From positions 42,825 to 106,824 of the forward strand of contig CAUYLG010022269.1 of NCBI GenBank assembly GCA_963573385.1: a stretch of 64,000 nt of DNA, given 5' to 3'. Below the pieces are notes generated by a model that was given only the letters and a program-made list of their open reading frames with translations, made no database searches and was not told the DNA's origin. Positions 1 to 10,800 of this stretch are shown one piece after another. This DNA is from Cacajao melanocephalus (lineage: Eukaryota > Chordata > Mammalia > Primates > Pitheciidae). Position 1 is the stretch's first letter. Every line of letters begins with the position of its first letter. The translations under genes and the position numbers were made by a program.

Positions 1-72
1 TGGACCTGCTGGGGCATCTCGGAAGTAAACTGAATTTTTAACCCAGAGCACCGTAAGAGTTGTGGAAATCTG

Positions 73-369
<297 letters not shown>

Positions 370-450
370 GAATTGTGGAAAAATGAATGGTTGTTATCGT
401 AAATGTTTAGTAAACATTTCAGAAGAATCCCAAGTTTAAAATAGACGGCA

Positions 451-735
451 GCCATGTGGCAATAGTGCACCTACAGTCCCAGCTACTTGGGAGGCTGGCG
501 CCGGAGGATCGTGGGAGCCAGGGAGTTCGTGGCTATGCTGGTCGGATTTCTGCACTCAGTTTGGCATCAATGTGGTGACCTTCCAGGAGCAGAGAGCCAC
601 CAGGCTGCGTAAGGAATCGGGCCGGCCCAGGTTGGAAGTGGGGAAGGTCAGAACTCCCGTGCCCATCGGTAGAGGGATCGTGCCTGTGAATAGCACCACA
701 CCCCAGCCTAGGCAACACAGCAAGACCCGGTCTCT
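451..735 (+). pseudogene. RN7SL-like pseudogene: 7SL (SRP) RNA pseudogene
   Basis: This stretch follows the full 7SL RNA, not just the Alu-like ends. After the Alu-domain start (CCCAGCTACTTGGGAGGCTG) it continues into the SRP S-domain, with TTTGGCATCAATGTGGTGACC, an ACCACCAGG-like loop, GGCCCAGGTTGGAA and AACTCCCGTG blocks, and returns to the Alu-like 3' part ending in GGTCTCT. The S-domain is absent from Alu, which separates the two. Many substitutions and small indels, and the absence of a recognisable 7SL upstream promoter, point to a retroposed, probably inactive copy. It is intronic in TMEM175 and in sense orientation. Confidence 0.9.
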
Positions 736-739
736 AAAG

Positions 740-1335
740 AAACAGACATGTCCGGTGAGCACCTGGTGCTGCTGCCTCACTCACTAGAGGCCTGGGCAGG
801 CCATCTCCTCCTCCAAGAGGGGCTGGAGCTGGGGGGCTGAGCAGGGCTGGCTTGAGTGTCGGAGGCCCCCAGGCCGGGCATAGCCGAGTGCTGCGTGAGC
901 ACCAGGCCAGAGCAGTGGGGTGGCCTGTGAGCCCCAGGGCCATGGCTGCTGTGTTGCTGGGCTCTTAGACCAGATGCATCTGATGCCCGTGAAACAAGAG
1001 GGAGTAGACGCCAGGGAGATACGGAGGTGGGGCAGGACAGAGGCCAGGGACTTCCTCCAGAAGGGTGGGCCACCTCCTGGCACTGGCAGGAGGGGCGGGT
1101 GTCCTAACTGCAGCTTCTGTGAGGTCAGAGCAGGGCAGGGGCTCTGGGCAGAGGGCAGGTGGGTGGGTGGCCAGCACAGTGGGTAGGGATAATGGGGAGC
1201 AGTCTGAGGCAGTCCTGGTGTCAGAGATGGGACAGCCCCTTCTGGTGGTGGCTGAGTGACCGGAGGCAGGCTCATGAGGTGAGGACCTAGTCCCTGCGAG
1301 CCAGATGCACTTTCTGTGTCCATAAACTGGTGTGT
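740..1335. other. TMEM175 intronic sequence, nothing recognised
   Basis: GC-rich intronic DNA between the 7SL pseudogene and the L1 remnant. No exon with splice sites, RNA gene or repeat family was recognised. Open frames on both strands lack any protein family resemblance. Confidence 0.6.
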
Positions 1336-1534
1336 TCTGGATTCTACATATGCAGAGACTCACACAGTATGTGGCTTTTTCATGTCTGGCCTTTTAACGT
1401 TAAGATCCATGCATGTTGTTGCCCATGTCAAAACCGTGTTTCTTTATGGCTGAGTCCATTGTGAGTCTTGTGCCACGTCATGTGGGCGCACTCAGCCATG
1501 GATGGAGATCTGGGAATCTGCGTCTTTCAGCTGT

Positions 1535-2095
1535 CATGAGTGAAGCCGCTATGAGCATTGCTGGATACATGTGGCCGTCGTGAGTGAAGCCGCTGTGAAC
1601 ATTCCTGGATACGTGTGGCCGTCGTGAGTGAAGCCGCTGTGAACATTCCTGGATACGTGTGGCTGTCGTAAGTGAAGCCGCTGTGAGCATTGCTGGACAC
1701 GTGTGGCCGTCGTGAGTGAAGCCGCTGCGGGCATTGCTGGACACGTGTGGCCGTCGTGAGTGAGGCCACTGCAAGCGTTGCTGGACACGTGTGGCCGTCA
1801 TGAGTGAAGCCGCTGTGAGCATTGCTGGACATGTGTGGCTGTCGTGAGTGGCCGTCATGAGTGAAGCCGCTGCGGGCATTGCTGGACACGTGTGGCCGTC
1901 GTGAGTGAAGCCGCTGCGGGCGTTGCTGGACACGTGTGGCCGTCATGAGTGAAGCCGCTGCGGGCATTGCTGGACATGTGTGGCCGTCGTGAGTGAAGCT
2001 GCTGCGAGCATTGCTGGACAGTTGTGGCCGTCATGAGTGAAGCCATCGTGAGCATTCCTGGACACGTGTGGCCGTCGTGAGTGATTCCACTGTGA
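1535..2095 (+). repeat. 44-bp minisatellite, about 12 copies
   Basis: Tandem units of about 44 bp share the cores GTGAGTGAAGCCGCTGTGA and ATTGCTGGACACGTGTGGCC. Copies differ mostly by transitions. One junction near 1845-1860 is a shortened unit. The array sits exactly where the surrounding L1 would carry its 'gctgctatgaacattcgtgt' segment, so it looks like an expansion of that piece. Overlapping long minus-strand reading frames here are products of the periodicity. Confidence 0.93.
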
Positions 2096-2519
2096 GCGTT
2101 GCTGGACATGCATTTCTTCAGATCTGTCTTCTCAGGTCTTCTGTGTGTGTGCCCAGCAGTGAGTTGCTGGGTCATATGGTGATTCTGTTGAATTTTTTTA
2201 AGTTTAATTTGCTGAGGAACCACCAAACTTCCACAGCAGCCGCACCATTTTATGTTCCCACCAGCAGCACACAGCAGTTCATTTCTCCACAACCTCACCG
2301 ACACCTGCTGTTTTTTCATTTCTCTGCATCTTAGTGGGTGTGAAGGAATCTCGTTGTGGTTTGATGTGTGTTTTCATCATGGCGGAGGGGGTTGAGCGTC
2401 TTCTCATGAGTATGTTGACCATTTGTACGTTTTGTTTGGAAAAATGTCTGTTGTCATCCTTTGCCCGTTTTTAATTGGGTTGTCTTTATTACTGGGTTGT
2501 AAGAATTGCAAGCAGGTGG

Positions 2520-2765
2520 GTTTTAAGACACGGTCTTGCCCTGTCACCTAGGCTGGAGTAGGGCGAGCTGGATCGCTGCTCACTGCAACTCCTGCCTCCC
2601 AGGTTCAACAGGCGCACATAGTCACGCCTGGATAATTTTTTATTTTTGGAGAGATGCAGTTTACTATGTTGCCCAGGCTGGTCTCGAACTCTTGGGCCTA
2701 AGCGACCCACCTGCTCAGCCTCCCAGAGTGCTGGGGTTACAGGCATGAGCCACTGTGCTGGGCTT
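2520..2765 (-). mobile_element. Alu SINE, antisense, inserted in L1
   Basis: Reverse-complement Alu reading from a poly-T side (TTTTAAGACACGGTCTTGCC) to GAGCCACTGTGCTGGGCT. L1 text continues on both sides, and a short TAAGAATT appears at both edges as a possible target-site duplication. Confidence 0.88.
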
Positions 2766-2932
2766 AAGAATTCGTTACACTTTTTGGCTACTCGGCCTTA
2801 TCAGATACACGATCTGCAAAGGCCCTCCCTCCTGCCACTGCCGGTTCTTTGGCACACACAGAGCTGTGTCTGGATAAAGCCTGGCCTTGGCCCCCTATGG
2901 AGGGCGCTCACCTGTGGTGTGTCTCCCTGCAG

Positions 2933-5836
2933 TCTTACCTGCTGATGGCAACCGTCATCCTCCTCCCGTACATCAGCAAGGCCGCCAGCTGGTGCCGAGA
3001 CAGGCTCCTGGGTAGGTGATGACTGGCTGGCCTGAGGCCGATGGCCTCCCGCCTCAGTGTGCCTGCTCCGCACTGAGGGCCGTGCATGGGCCGATGCCTA
3101 CCTGCGTGGTGGTGGCCGGGGCTCCCCTGCTGTGTCCCTCGGGGTGTCGCTGTGCTGTCTCCTCTCCTGGCCTGCATGTCCCAGGCCTCTTCCGGGATGG
3201 GGCAGTGACAGCCACACGGGCTGTGGCTCCATGTGGTGGGGTGTGGCCAGCTCCACCCTCCTGGCGTGTCCACAGGCCACAGGGAGCCCTCGGCTCACCC
3301 AGTGGAAGTCTTCACATTTGACCTTCATGAGCCGCTCAGCAAGGAGCGGGTGGAAGCCTTCAGCGACGGCGTCTACGCCATCGTGGCCACCCTTCTCATC
3401 CTGGACATCTGGTGAGGACCCATGCCACCTGCCCCAGCTATATTAGGTGCCCAGTGTGTCCTGGAAACCCCAGAAAGGCACAGGGGTCTCGACTCCACCT
3501 CCCCTGGATGCCTAGAATTTTATGTGAGGTCAGGGCAGCCCCCACCTCAGGGAAGACAGCCCTCCCAGCAGCCCTCCCTTCCCAGCGGCCCCCACCCCAA
3601 GCACAGGCTGGGGATGGAGTACCAGGGTGAAGTCAGCACCAGCTGCCAACTGTTCTTTTCATTCTTCCCGGAGGGGCTCAGCAACCATGGGTATCCCCCT
3701 GCCCCAGCACCAGCCCCTCCCAGCGGCCCCTCCATCGTCTCCCAGCGGCCCCTCCATCGTCTCCCAGTCCCCCCATCACCTCCCAGCCCCTCAAGCCCCT
3801 CCCACTCCCCACAGCCCGCTATTGCTTCCACTTCCTTCCAGCGTCTGCTCCTCCACTGCCTCATCTGTTAGTGTTCGTCTCGGTTGTCACATTTTTTTGG
3901 GGGGGGTTGTTTTATTTTTTTTAGACAGAATCTGGCTCTGTCTGTCATCCAGGCTGGAGTGCAGTGGCTCAATCTCAGCTCACTACAACCTCCACCTCTC
4001 TACCTCCCGGGCTCAAGTGGTTCTCCCGCCTCACCCTCCTGACTAGCTGGGACTAATGCGTCCACCACCACCCTCGGCTAATTTTTTGTATTTTTAGTGG
4101 AGACGGGGTTTCACCGTGTTGGCCAGGCTGGCCTCGAATTCCTGACCTCAGGTGATCCACCCACCTCGGCCTCCCAAAGGGCTGGGATGACAGGCGTGAG
4201 CCACCGTGCCCGGCGATCATCACATTTTAATTTGCTTTCTCACGTCTTTCATCCTTTTGAAGTGTCTTGTTCCCTGGTCATAGTGCAGCACTGTGATCTC
4301 ATTAGGGTAAGACACGGTGGTTTATGGTTTTATATTCTCAAGTCTGAATCTCCTAATGCCCTCCTGGTAGCTCTTCTCTGCTGCAATATGTGCATTTTTA
4401 AAAGCGGGAAGCAAACGTTGGTTGGCACCTGTCTCTAAGGCCCAGGTGCAAGGGATGCTCCAAGGTGACCTGCCTGCTCCCAGCAACTTCCTGCTCTTGC
4501 TGCCCCCACTGTCTCCTGCCCCCACCCCCCGCCCTCTGCCTATCATTCTGGAGGACGGAGTCTGTGTGGGGCTGCTTGAGGACCACCGTTCTACATCCCC
4601 TTGCTGAAGCGATGCTGTTCCTGGCTTCCTGGGTGGTGCCGTCAGAAGGCAGCGGCCCTGACCAGGGTGGTTCCCATAGCCTCCTGGGCTGCAGAGTCCG
4701 GCCTAGGAGTTGGCCTCCCAAGATGCCGTGTGCATCTGAGAACCATGGAGACAAGCCCTCTGCACATCTCTAGCCATGGTGTTGTGTGGGTGGCTCCGAG
4801 GGCTGGAAGCTGGGACGGAACAGACCTCACTGCCCCACAGCAGGCTGGCCCTGCACTGCAGATGCACTCGGCCAGAGAGGGCCCCCAGCAGCACTCAGGC
4901 CAGCAGGGTTGGGCTCCCTGTAGCATGGAGCAGAAGAGTGCCAGTAACCGTGGAATTTCAGATGAATGGCATGTAACGTGAGGTCCGTGTGCCAAGTATA
5001 TATAAATATGCGTTCTGAAATTTAGCCTGCTGCCAAGTCTACATCATTCATCTGAAAAGCCACGTGCCAGGGCCAGGCAGCCCTGACAGGCACTCAGCAT
5101 GCCCTGTGGGGCCTGTGTGGCCACGGCGAGGCCGGCACAAATCCATCTGTTCCCTATTCTTAGCGAGGACAACGTCCCAGACCCCAAGGACGTGAAGGAG
5201 AGGTTCGGCGGCAGCCTCGTGGCTGCACTGAGCGTGTTCGGGCCGCGCTTCCTGGCATACTTCGGCTCCTTCGCCACTGTGGCACTGCTGTGGTTCGCCC
5301 ACCACTCGCTCTTCCTGCATGTGCGCAAGGCCACGCAGGCCATGGGGCTGCTCAACACGTTCTCACTGGCCTTCGTGGGTGGCCTCCCACTGGCCTACCA
5401 GCAGACCTCAGCCTTCGCCCGGCAGCCCCGTGACGAGCTGGAGCGCGTGCGCGTCAGCTGTGCCATCATCTTCCTGGCCAGCATCTTCCAGCTCGCCATC
5501 TGGACCACGGCGCTGCTGCACCAGGCAGAGACACTGCAGCCCTCAGTGTGGTTTGGCGGCCGGGAGCACGTGCTCATGTTCGCCAAGCTGGCCCTGTACC
5601 CCTGTGCCAGCCTGCTGGCCTTCGCCTCCACCTGCCTGCTGAGCAGGTTCAGCGCAGGCATCTTCCACCTCACACAGATCGCTGTGCCCTGCACCTTCTT
5701 GCTGCTGCGCCTGCTCGTGGGCCTGGCCCTGACCAGCCTGCGAGTCCTGCGGGGCCTGGTCCAGCCCCAACATGCCCCGCCAGCCCCCATGGGCCAGGAC
5801 GACCCACAGGCCCAGCTCCTCCCTTCCCCCTGCTAG
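2933..5836 (+). CDS. TMEM175: TMEM175, last three coding exons (partial)
   Basis: Endosomal/lysosomal potassium channel, also described as a proton leak channel. Exons are 2933-3011 (donor GTAGGT), 3276-3411 (donor GTGAGG) and 5164-5836 (stop TAG 5834-5836). They join in frame and supply residues 210-504 in human numbering, so the N-terminal repeat lies upstream of the window. The middle exon carries the second FSD motif ([18 protein letters not shown], about residues 264-281). The FSD helix lines the pore, and Ile271, the known hydrophobic gate residue, is present. The last exon encodes the remaining membrane helices of repeat 2 and a short Pro/Gln-rich cytosolic tail (ends PSPC). The residue matching human Met393, site of a Parkinson-associated variant, is Ile here (codon 5498-5500). 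The gene converges on DGKQ. Confidence 0.96.
3898..4214 (-). mobile_element. Alu SINE, antisense
   Basis: Full reverse-complement Alu in the last TMEM175 intron, from a T-rich/G-rich edge (TTTTTTTAGACAGAATCTGG) to GCCACCGTGCCCGGC. Confidence 0.92.
4215..5163. other. Last TMEM175 intron, unique part
   Basis: No further exon, RNA gene or clear repeat recognised. The intron ends with TTCCCTATTCTTAG at 5150-5163, the acceptor used by the final coding exon. Confidence 0.7.
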
Positions 5837-6285
5837 CAGCCACAGGGCCCACTCCCAGCCGCCACCAGATACGGACCATCGAGGCCGGGATGCTGGGCGG
5901 GGGAAGCCAAGTTGCAGGCAGGCCTCAGTGGTTCTTGTGTGGCCTGGTTTTATTTTCACTGTGAAATATGATGATGTTCTATCTCAGTCCTCAAATTGTT
6001 CTCCCCTTTCTGTAGAGGAGTTTCCCAGGAACTTGAAATGTGCCATGTGGCATTTGCCTATCCACCCTCTCCAACGCAAAGACACTGCCACACCTGCCCA
6101 CCCGAGGGACTGCCCACTCCCAGCCCCCTTCACAACCTATACAGAGCTGCCCTGGAGGGGACGGTGTCAGGCCCTCCCCTCCCCACACACAGATGAGACA
6201 GCAGGACAGTGTTGTCCAGTCTGTATTTGTCCCAGATATAAATTATTGTTGCATTCAGGCAGCAATAAATACAGAGGGGCCCAGT
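5837..6285 (+). terminator. TMEM175: TMEM175 3'UTR and poly(A) signal
   Basis: Downstream of the TAG stop the first canonical AATAAA on this strand is at 6264-6269 (GCAGCAATAAATACAG), so cleavage is expected near 6285. The exact site is inferred. Confidence 0.75.
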
Positions 6286-6289
6286 GTGC

Positions 6290-7886
6290 AGGGCACGGGC
6301 TCACTCACACAGGACAATCCCCTCACCACAGACACACCAAGGCTTGCGAAGCAGAACTAGTCACACACGAGGGGCTGCTTTTGACAGTAGGACAGATGAC
6401 GTGAACAGGCGCGTACACTGGAGGCCACAAGCAGCCTGACAGTGCATGTCTGTGCAGCTTTGGCAGAAGCGGGGGGGGGGGGGGCGCGGGGGGGGTTAGT
6501 GGCACCAAGGGCTCGCCAGGAGGCTGCAGGCTGGGCCAGGCCACACACTCCTGGGGCCAAACCAGAGCCACTTCTCGGGTCAAGGCCACACCCAGGAAAG
6601 CTCTAGCCCAGATGGGAGGCCCAGGCTAGCTGTGCCCCACAAGGGAAAGGGCACGACCAGGACTCTGGGACCATTTGTCATGGGGGGAGTCGGGAGGCTT
6701 CCTGCGGAGGCAGCTTAATTTTTGGTCAGACTCCTCCCAGGGCCAGTGTGCTGTCTGAATCCTTGGGCACGTGGAAGCAGCTTTGTCTCTGGGTGCACTC
6801 CAGCCTGGCCCAGACGCAGGACCCTCCATCGAGCTGTCTGGGGGCATGGGAGCGGGGGCACTGCAGGAGCAGGGTCTGTACACGCTGACGAGGGGTAGGA
6901 CCCAGCACAGCAGCTCACAGACAGGGAACTGCATGTCAGCGGCTTCCAAGCAGCGTGGAAAGTGCTAGCGTGGGGTCTGGGGCTGAAAGCCAGCTCCTCC
7001 TCCACACACACGGAGCTATTTACACCTCCTCCAGCTCCTCTGCACCGCCAGGCCCTGCTCCTCGTCCCTTCTGCAGGCTAAGTGCCCACCCCAAGGGCCA
7101 AGGGGCAGACGCACACTATGGTGCTGCCAGGGCGGCACCCAAGACCTGCCCTCCGTGTGGACAGAGGTTCTCCTCCTCCAGCACAGGCACTAGGAAAGGG
7201 CAGCCAGGCCCAGCCAGGCACTGCCTACCCCTGCGGCTGCACTTGGGTCCAAGCTGCCATCTGTATATAACAAGGCCAGAAAACAAAGGAAGGCACCTTC
7301 TCCCTTCCCCCAAGACACACAAGGAAGTCACCAGTCACCACCACCAGGCAGCCCGATAACGCTGCCTGCCAGGGACTGCCCGGGGTAGGGAAGTGAGGCT
7401 AGAGGGGCTGGTGGCGTGTGTGCTGGGACAGGGACATGCCAGGGAGCCTGCTGCTGTGAAGGACCAGCCAGGGGCACGGCCTGAGGGGCACAAAGCAAGG
7501 TCAGACCCACCTGGACGGCCTGCGTCCAGCACTGTCCAGCTCAGGGGGCTCAGTGGGGAGAGGTATGGAGGAATGGCTGCTCACCCTCCAGGAGAGGACT
7601 GGGCCCCCACAGGGCAGAGGGCTCGCCAGCCAGAGCCTGTGCCCACCCAGGACATGGGGACACACTGCCACCCGCACAGCAGTCTCCAGTGGGATGAAGG
7701 TGGTGACACCCATGTGTGGCACCGATGGGATGAGGGCTGGTCCCGCTCCAGGCCCAGGAAGGTGCTGCAGTCAGGGCTGAAGCCAGGTTGGACCACGGGG
7801 CTGGCCACACAGCTGCCTCCACACCACCCGAAAACAAGCCAGCGGGGGCAGAGACCGCACGAGCCCCTGGCCTGCCCTGGCCACCC
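6290..7886 (-). other. DGKQ: DGKQ 3'UTR region, 3' end unresolved
   Basis: Sequence beyond the DGKQ stop on the minus strand. No canonical minus-strand AATAAA or ATTAAA is visible between 6290 and 7886, so the cleavage site cannot be placed. A poly-G run (6471-6495) lies near where the transcript is expected to end. No other gene was recognised. Confidence 0.55.
6471..6495 (+). repeat. Poly-G tract between convergent gene ends
   Basis: Fourteen Gs, then CGC, then further Gs just downstream of the TMEM175 poly(A) signal. It is low complexity and prone to length error in sequencing. Confidence 0.9.
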
Positions 7887-10800
7887 CTACCTAGGATCGC
7901 CCTCAGGGGCAGGCACGGCGTCCACCCGGGCATCCCTGGTGGTCCCGGCCCTCCTCGGCTTCTGCTTGGCCTTTCTCAGCATGTGGACCTGGCCGGGCAC
8001 AGAGGGGAGAAGGCCAGGGTGACGTGGCCGATGGAGGAACGGTGCACTGGCAGCTCCCAGTCCTGGGACGGGGCAGCTGAAGCCATCTCGGCCCATTTCA
8101 CGGAAGGGGAAGGACCTGCCTGGCTGCTCCCTGAGCCACCTGTGGCCCTGACCACTGGCACAGCCCTCCTGAGGCAGGCACCCTCTTGGAGCCAAGGAAG
8201 ACCCTGGCCAGGCGCAGCAGGCCACGCTGGCACCCTCTGGGCACCAACGGCCACTCCCACAGCCCGCCCAGCGCAGCCCATCTCCCCTGGCTCTCCAGCC
8301 TCACCCCACGTACCTTAGGGCCAGCAGCTGAGATGATCATGTGCCCAGGGGCCTGGATCCAGGGCTCCCCGTCCACCTGCACCGGGGTGGCCTTGAGGAG
8401 CGTGACTCTGAAGTAGGAGCCCTGGGCGATCCGGATTCCGGAGCGCAGCCCGCCCTGGACCTGGCCCTGGGGCAGGAGGGGCCAGCTGGGCTCAGTGGGG
8501 ACCAGTGACACCGCCCCGGGCCCGCCCACCCGCCTGGCCAGCGGCTCACCATGTGCACGACGCCCGTCACACCGACCACCTCCAGCAGCCCGTCGTCCAT
8601 GCGCGGCTTCTCAAACCTGGCGTCACTGTCGGAGCCCCACAAGTCGGCCCCCGAGCCCCAGCTGCCACGTAAGAAGGTGGGCACAGAGGTGTCAGCGCAG
8701 GCCAGACGAGGGCTAAGCCCGCCCACGGCCCCACCAGGCAGAGCCTCTGGGAGCCCCCCGGGGCACCTGGGGATGTTGATGAAGATGAGGCCCTCGATGC
8801 TGGGCAGCTCCACCTCCTGCTGCTCCACCTGCAGCCGGATCTCCTTGTGCAGGCCCCGAGAGTGGCTGATCTTCTGCAGCCCGACCCGCACGTACACACC
8901 CTTGTTGTGCAGCCTGCGGCACAGGACACGCCGCCCATCACCAGGGGGCCTTCCCTCCTGACACAGCCTCCGGGTTCCGGCCCCTCTGCCTGTCCCTGCC
9001 GGGGAACCTGTGGGTGAACACCCTCCCAGGTGGTGGCCCCTGAGATTCTGGCACCCGCTGGGGAACCCGAGGGAACCAGGTGGCGGCCTCTGCGGCCCCA
9101 GTACCTGCTTGTGAACTTGCCAGGCTCCTCTTCCCGTGCCTGGTGGAAGTCCAGGCTCAGCTCCGCGTCAATGCCAATGCCACAGTAGTTACTCATCTGC
9201 ACGATCTGGGGACAGGCGTTCACCTCCCAGGACCTGGCAGCCCTCGTCAGGCTCCCTGAGCTCCCCAACAGCTGGTCTAGTTGTTTGCCTCCAGCCAGCA
9301 GGCAGAGACGGGGCAAGGGCCGCCCCAGCAACAAGCGCAGCACCCAGGAGGGCAGCGTGCCGGGTCCTGGCCAGGCTATGTCGCCAGCTGGCTGGCCACA
9401 ATCCCCAGCAGTGGCCGCCCTCTGTGCCTCCCTCAGCTGTGGGTGTGTACACCCGTGTGTGGCTGGGAGGACGCCCACTGTGACGTGTGGCGACGTCACC
9501 TGCAGGAGCCTGAGGGACACCCCATGCTGCGCCGCTCTGTACCTTGGGGGGCTCTGCGTCTGCCATGCCGTTCTCTGTACTGCCAGCCTCATGTGCATCC
9601 AGCAGGATGGTCCAGCGGTCCATGAGCACAGCATCGGCCTCGTCCACAGAGAGCAGCACGGAGAAGGGGTCCTCACCGCTGTAGCCTGCCCCCCAGCGGA
9701 GGACTCGGCCAAGGTCATTCCCTGGGACACAGTCAGATGCAGAGTGGCTGTCCACACCCGCTGCCCATCAGCAGGGCGCAGACCCCGCCATGGGGACAGA
9801 CGCCAGCCCAGGCCTCAGTGAAAGCTGGGGCAGGAAGGGACAGACCCTAAGGCCCCCTCCTCTGTGCACGGCTGACCCCACCTGTGCCCAGGGGCAGGAT
9901 GGCCACAGACGGCTCCGGGCAAGCCAGTCGGTGCCGTGTCTCCTCCAGGGCGCCGAGCACCCAGCCCACGGTGCCGTCACCACCGCACACCAGCACCCGG
10001 AAGCAGGGCACCTGGGAGAACACGTGGAGCCTAGAGAGACAGGAAGTGTCCTTCAGTAGCCGCAGAGCAGCCCACCCCCGACCCAGGCTGCCCCTTCCTT
10101 TTCAGATGCCCTTCCTGGCCACGTGGGGGACGTCAAGGCCCCAGCGTGGGATCCCAGTGGAGCTCCCGGCAGCCGAGACAGCTGTGGTACCCTCCTGGGG
10201 CCCTTCCCGCCCCCACTGCTGCCCTGTACCAGGGGGCCCACTGGACTCACCCGGGAAGAGGACCCCCATTGGTCAGATCAAAGACCTGGTGGGGGTTCAG
10301 CAGCTTCCGGAAGCTGCAGAGCAGGTCTCGGCCCTTGAGGCCTCCACTCTTGGGGTTCACGAACACAAGGAGGGGACGGCTGTCTGGGGGCAGCCTCGAG
10401 TGCTGACAGACAGGGGGCTGGGTTAGCATGGGGACCCAAAGTGGGGTGTCCCCACTGCTGGGGCTGCCAGGCAGCGCCCGGCCCCAAACCCTGAGCCCGC
10501 CCGGCCTGGACCAGCCCCCATCCCAGGAAGGCGTGGCCGGCACCCTCACATATAAGGCCTCGCACATGAGCTGCGCGGTCACCCCACCTCGTTGCTGGCT
10601 GCCTGGCGCTCCCAGCACAAGTGAACAGACCATGCCCGCCTGGGCCATGCAGCCTGTGAATCCAGGCTGGAAATGCACGTGGCACTCTGCCTGGCACTGC
10701 CTGAGACTGAGGCTGCCCCCTGGGGGGCCTCTGGTGCACACCTTTGGAGGATGCTGGCTCCCAGGCCCCCACCTGCCTACACAGCAGCTGAGAAAAGCTC

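Larger units (their letters stand above)
1336..2820 (+). mobile_element. Old L1 (L1M-type) 3' end, interrupted
   Basis: Text typical of mammalian L1M 3' ends can be followed in order. The 'stadium' is: ACAGTATGTGGCTTTTTCATG near 1365, CTGGGTCATATGGTGATTCT near 2167, the 'fallen-apart' CACCATTTTATGTTCCCACC near 2244, GTGGGTGTGAAGGAATCTCG near 2334, and TTTTTAATTGGGTTGTCTTT near 2468. It resumes after an Alu with TTATCAGATACACGATCTGC near 2799. The element is broken by an internal tandem expansion (1535-2095) and by the Alu at 2520-2765. It is sense relative to TMEM175. Confidence 0.82.

Noticed and set aside
1478..1967. Long minus-strand frames with HSGFTHDGHTCPAM-like repeats
   Set aside because: They are translations of the 44-bp minisatellite in several frames, with no start context or splice structure.
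1535..2095. CRISPR-like repeat array
   Set aside because: Units are directly adjacent with no unique spacers, and the DNA is primate. It is a minisatellite.
5319..5642. Alternative plus and minus frames over the last TMEM175 exon
   Set aside because: They are shadows of the conserved TMEM175 frame.
8567..9757. 396-codon minus-strand open frame over DGKQ
   Set aside because: It runs through introns and only partly coincides with true exons 18-21. Spliced exons give the real protein.
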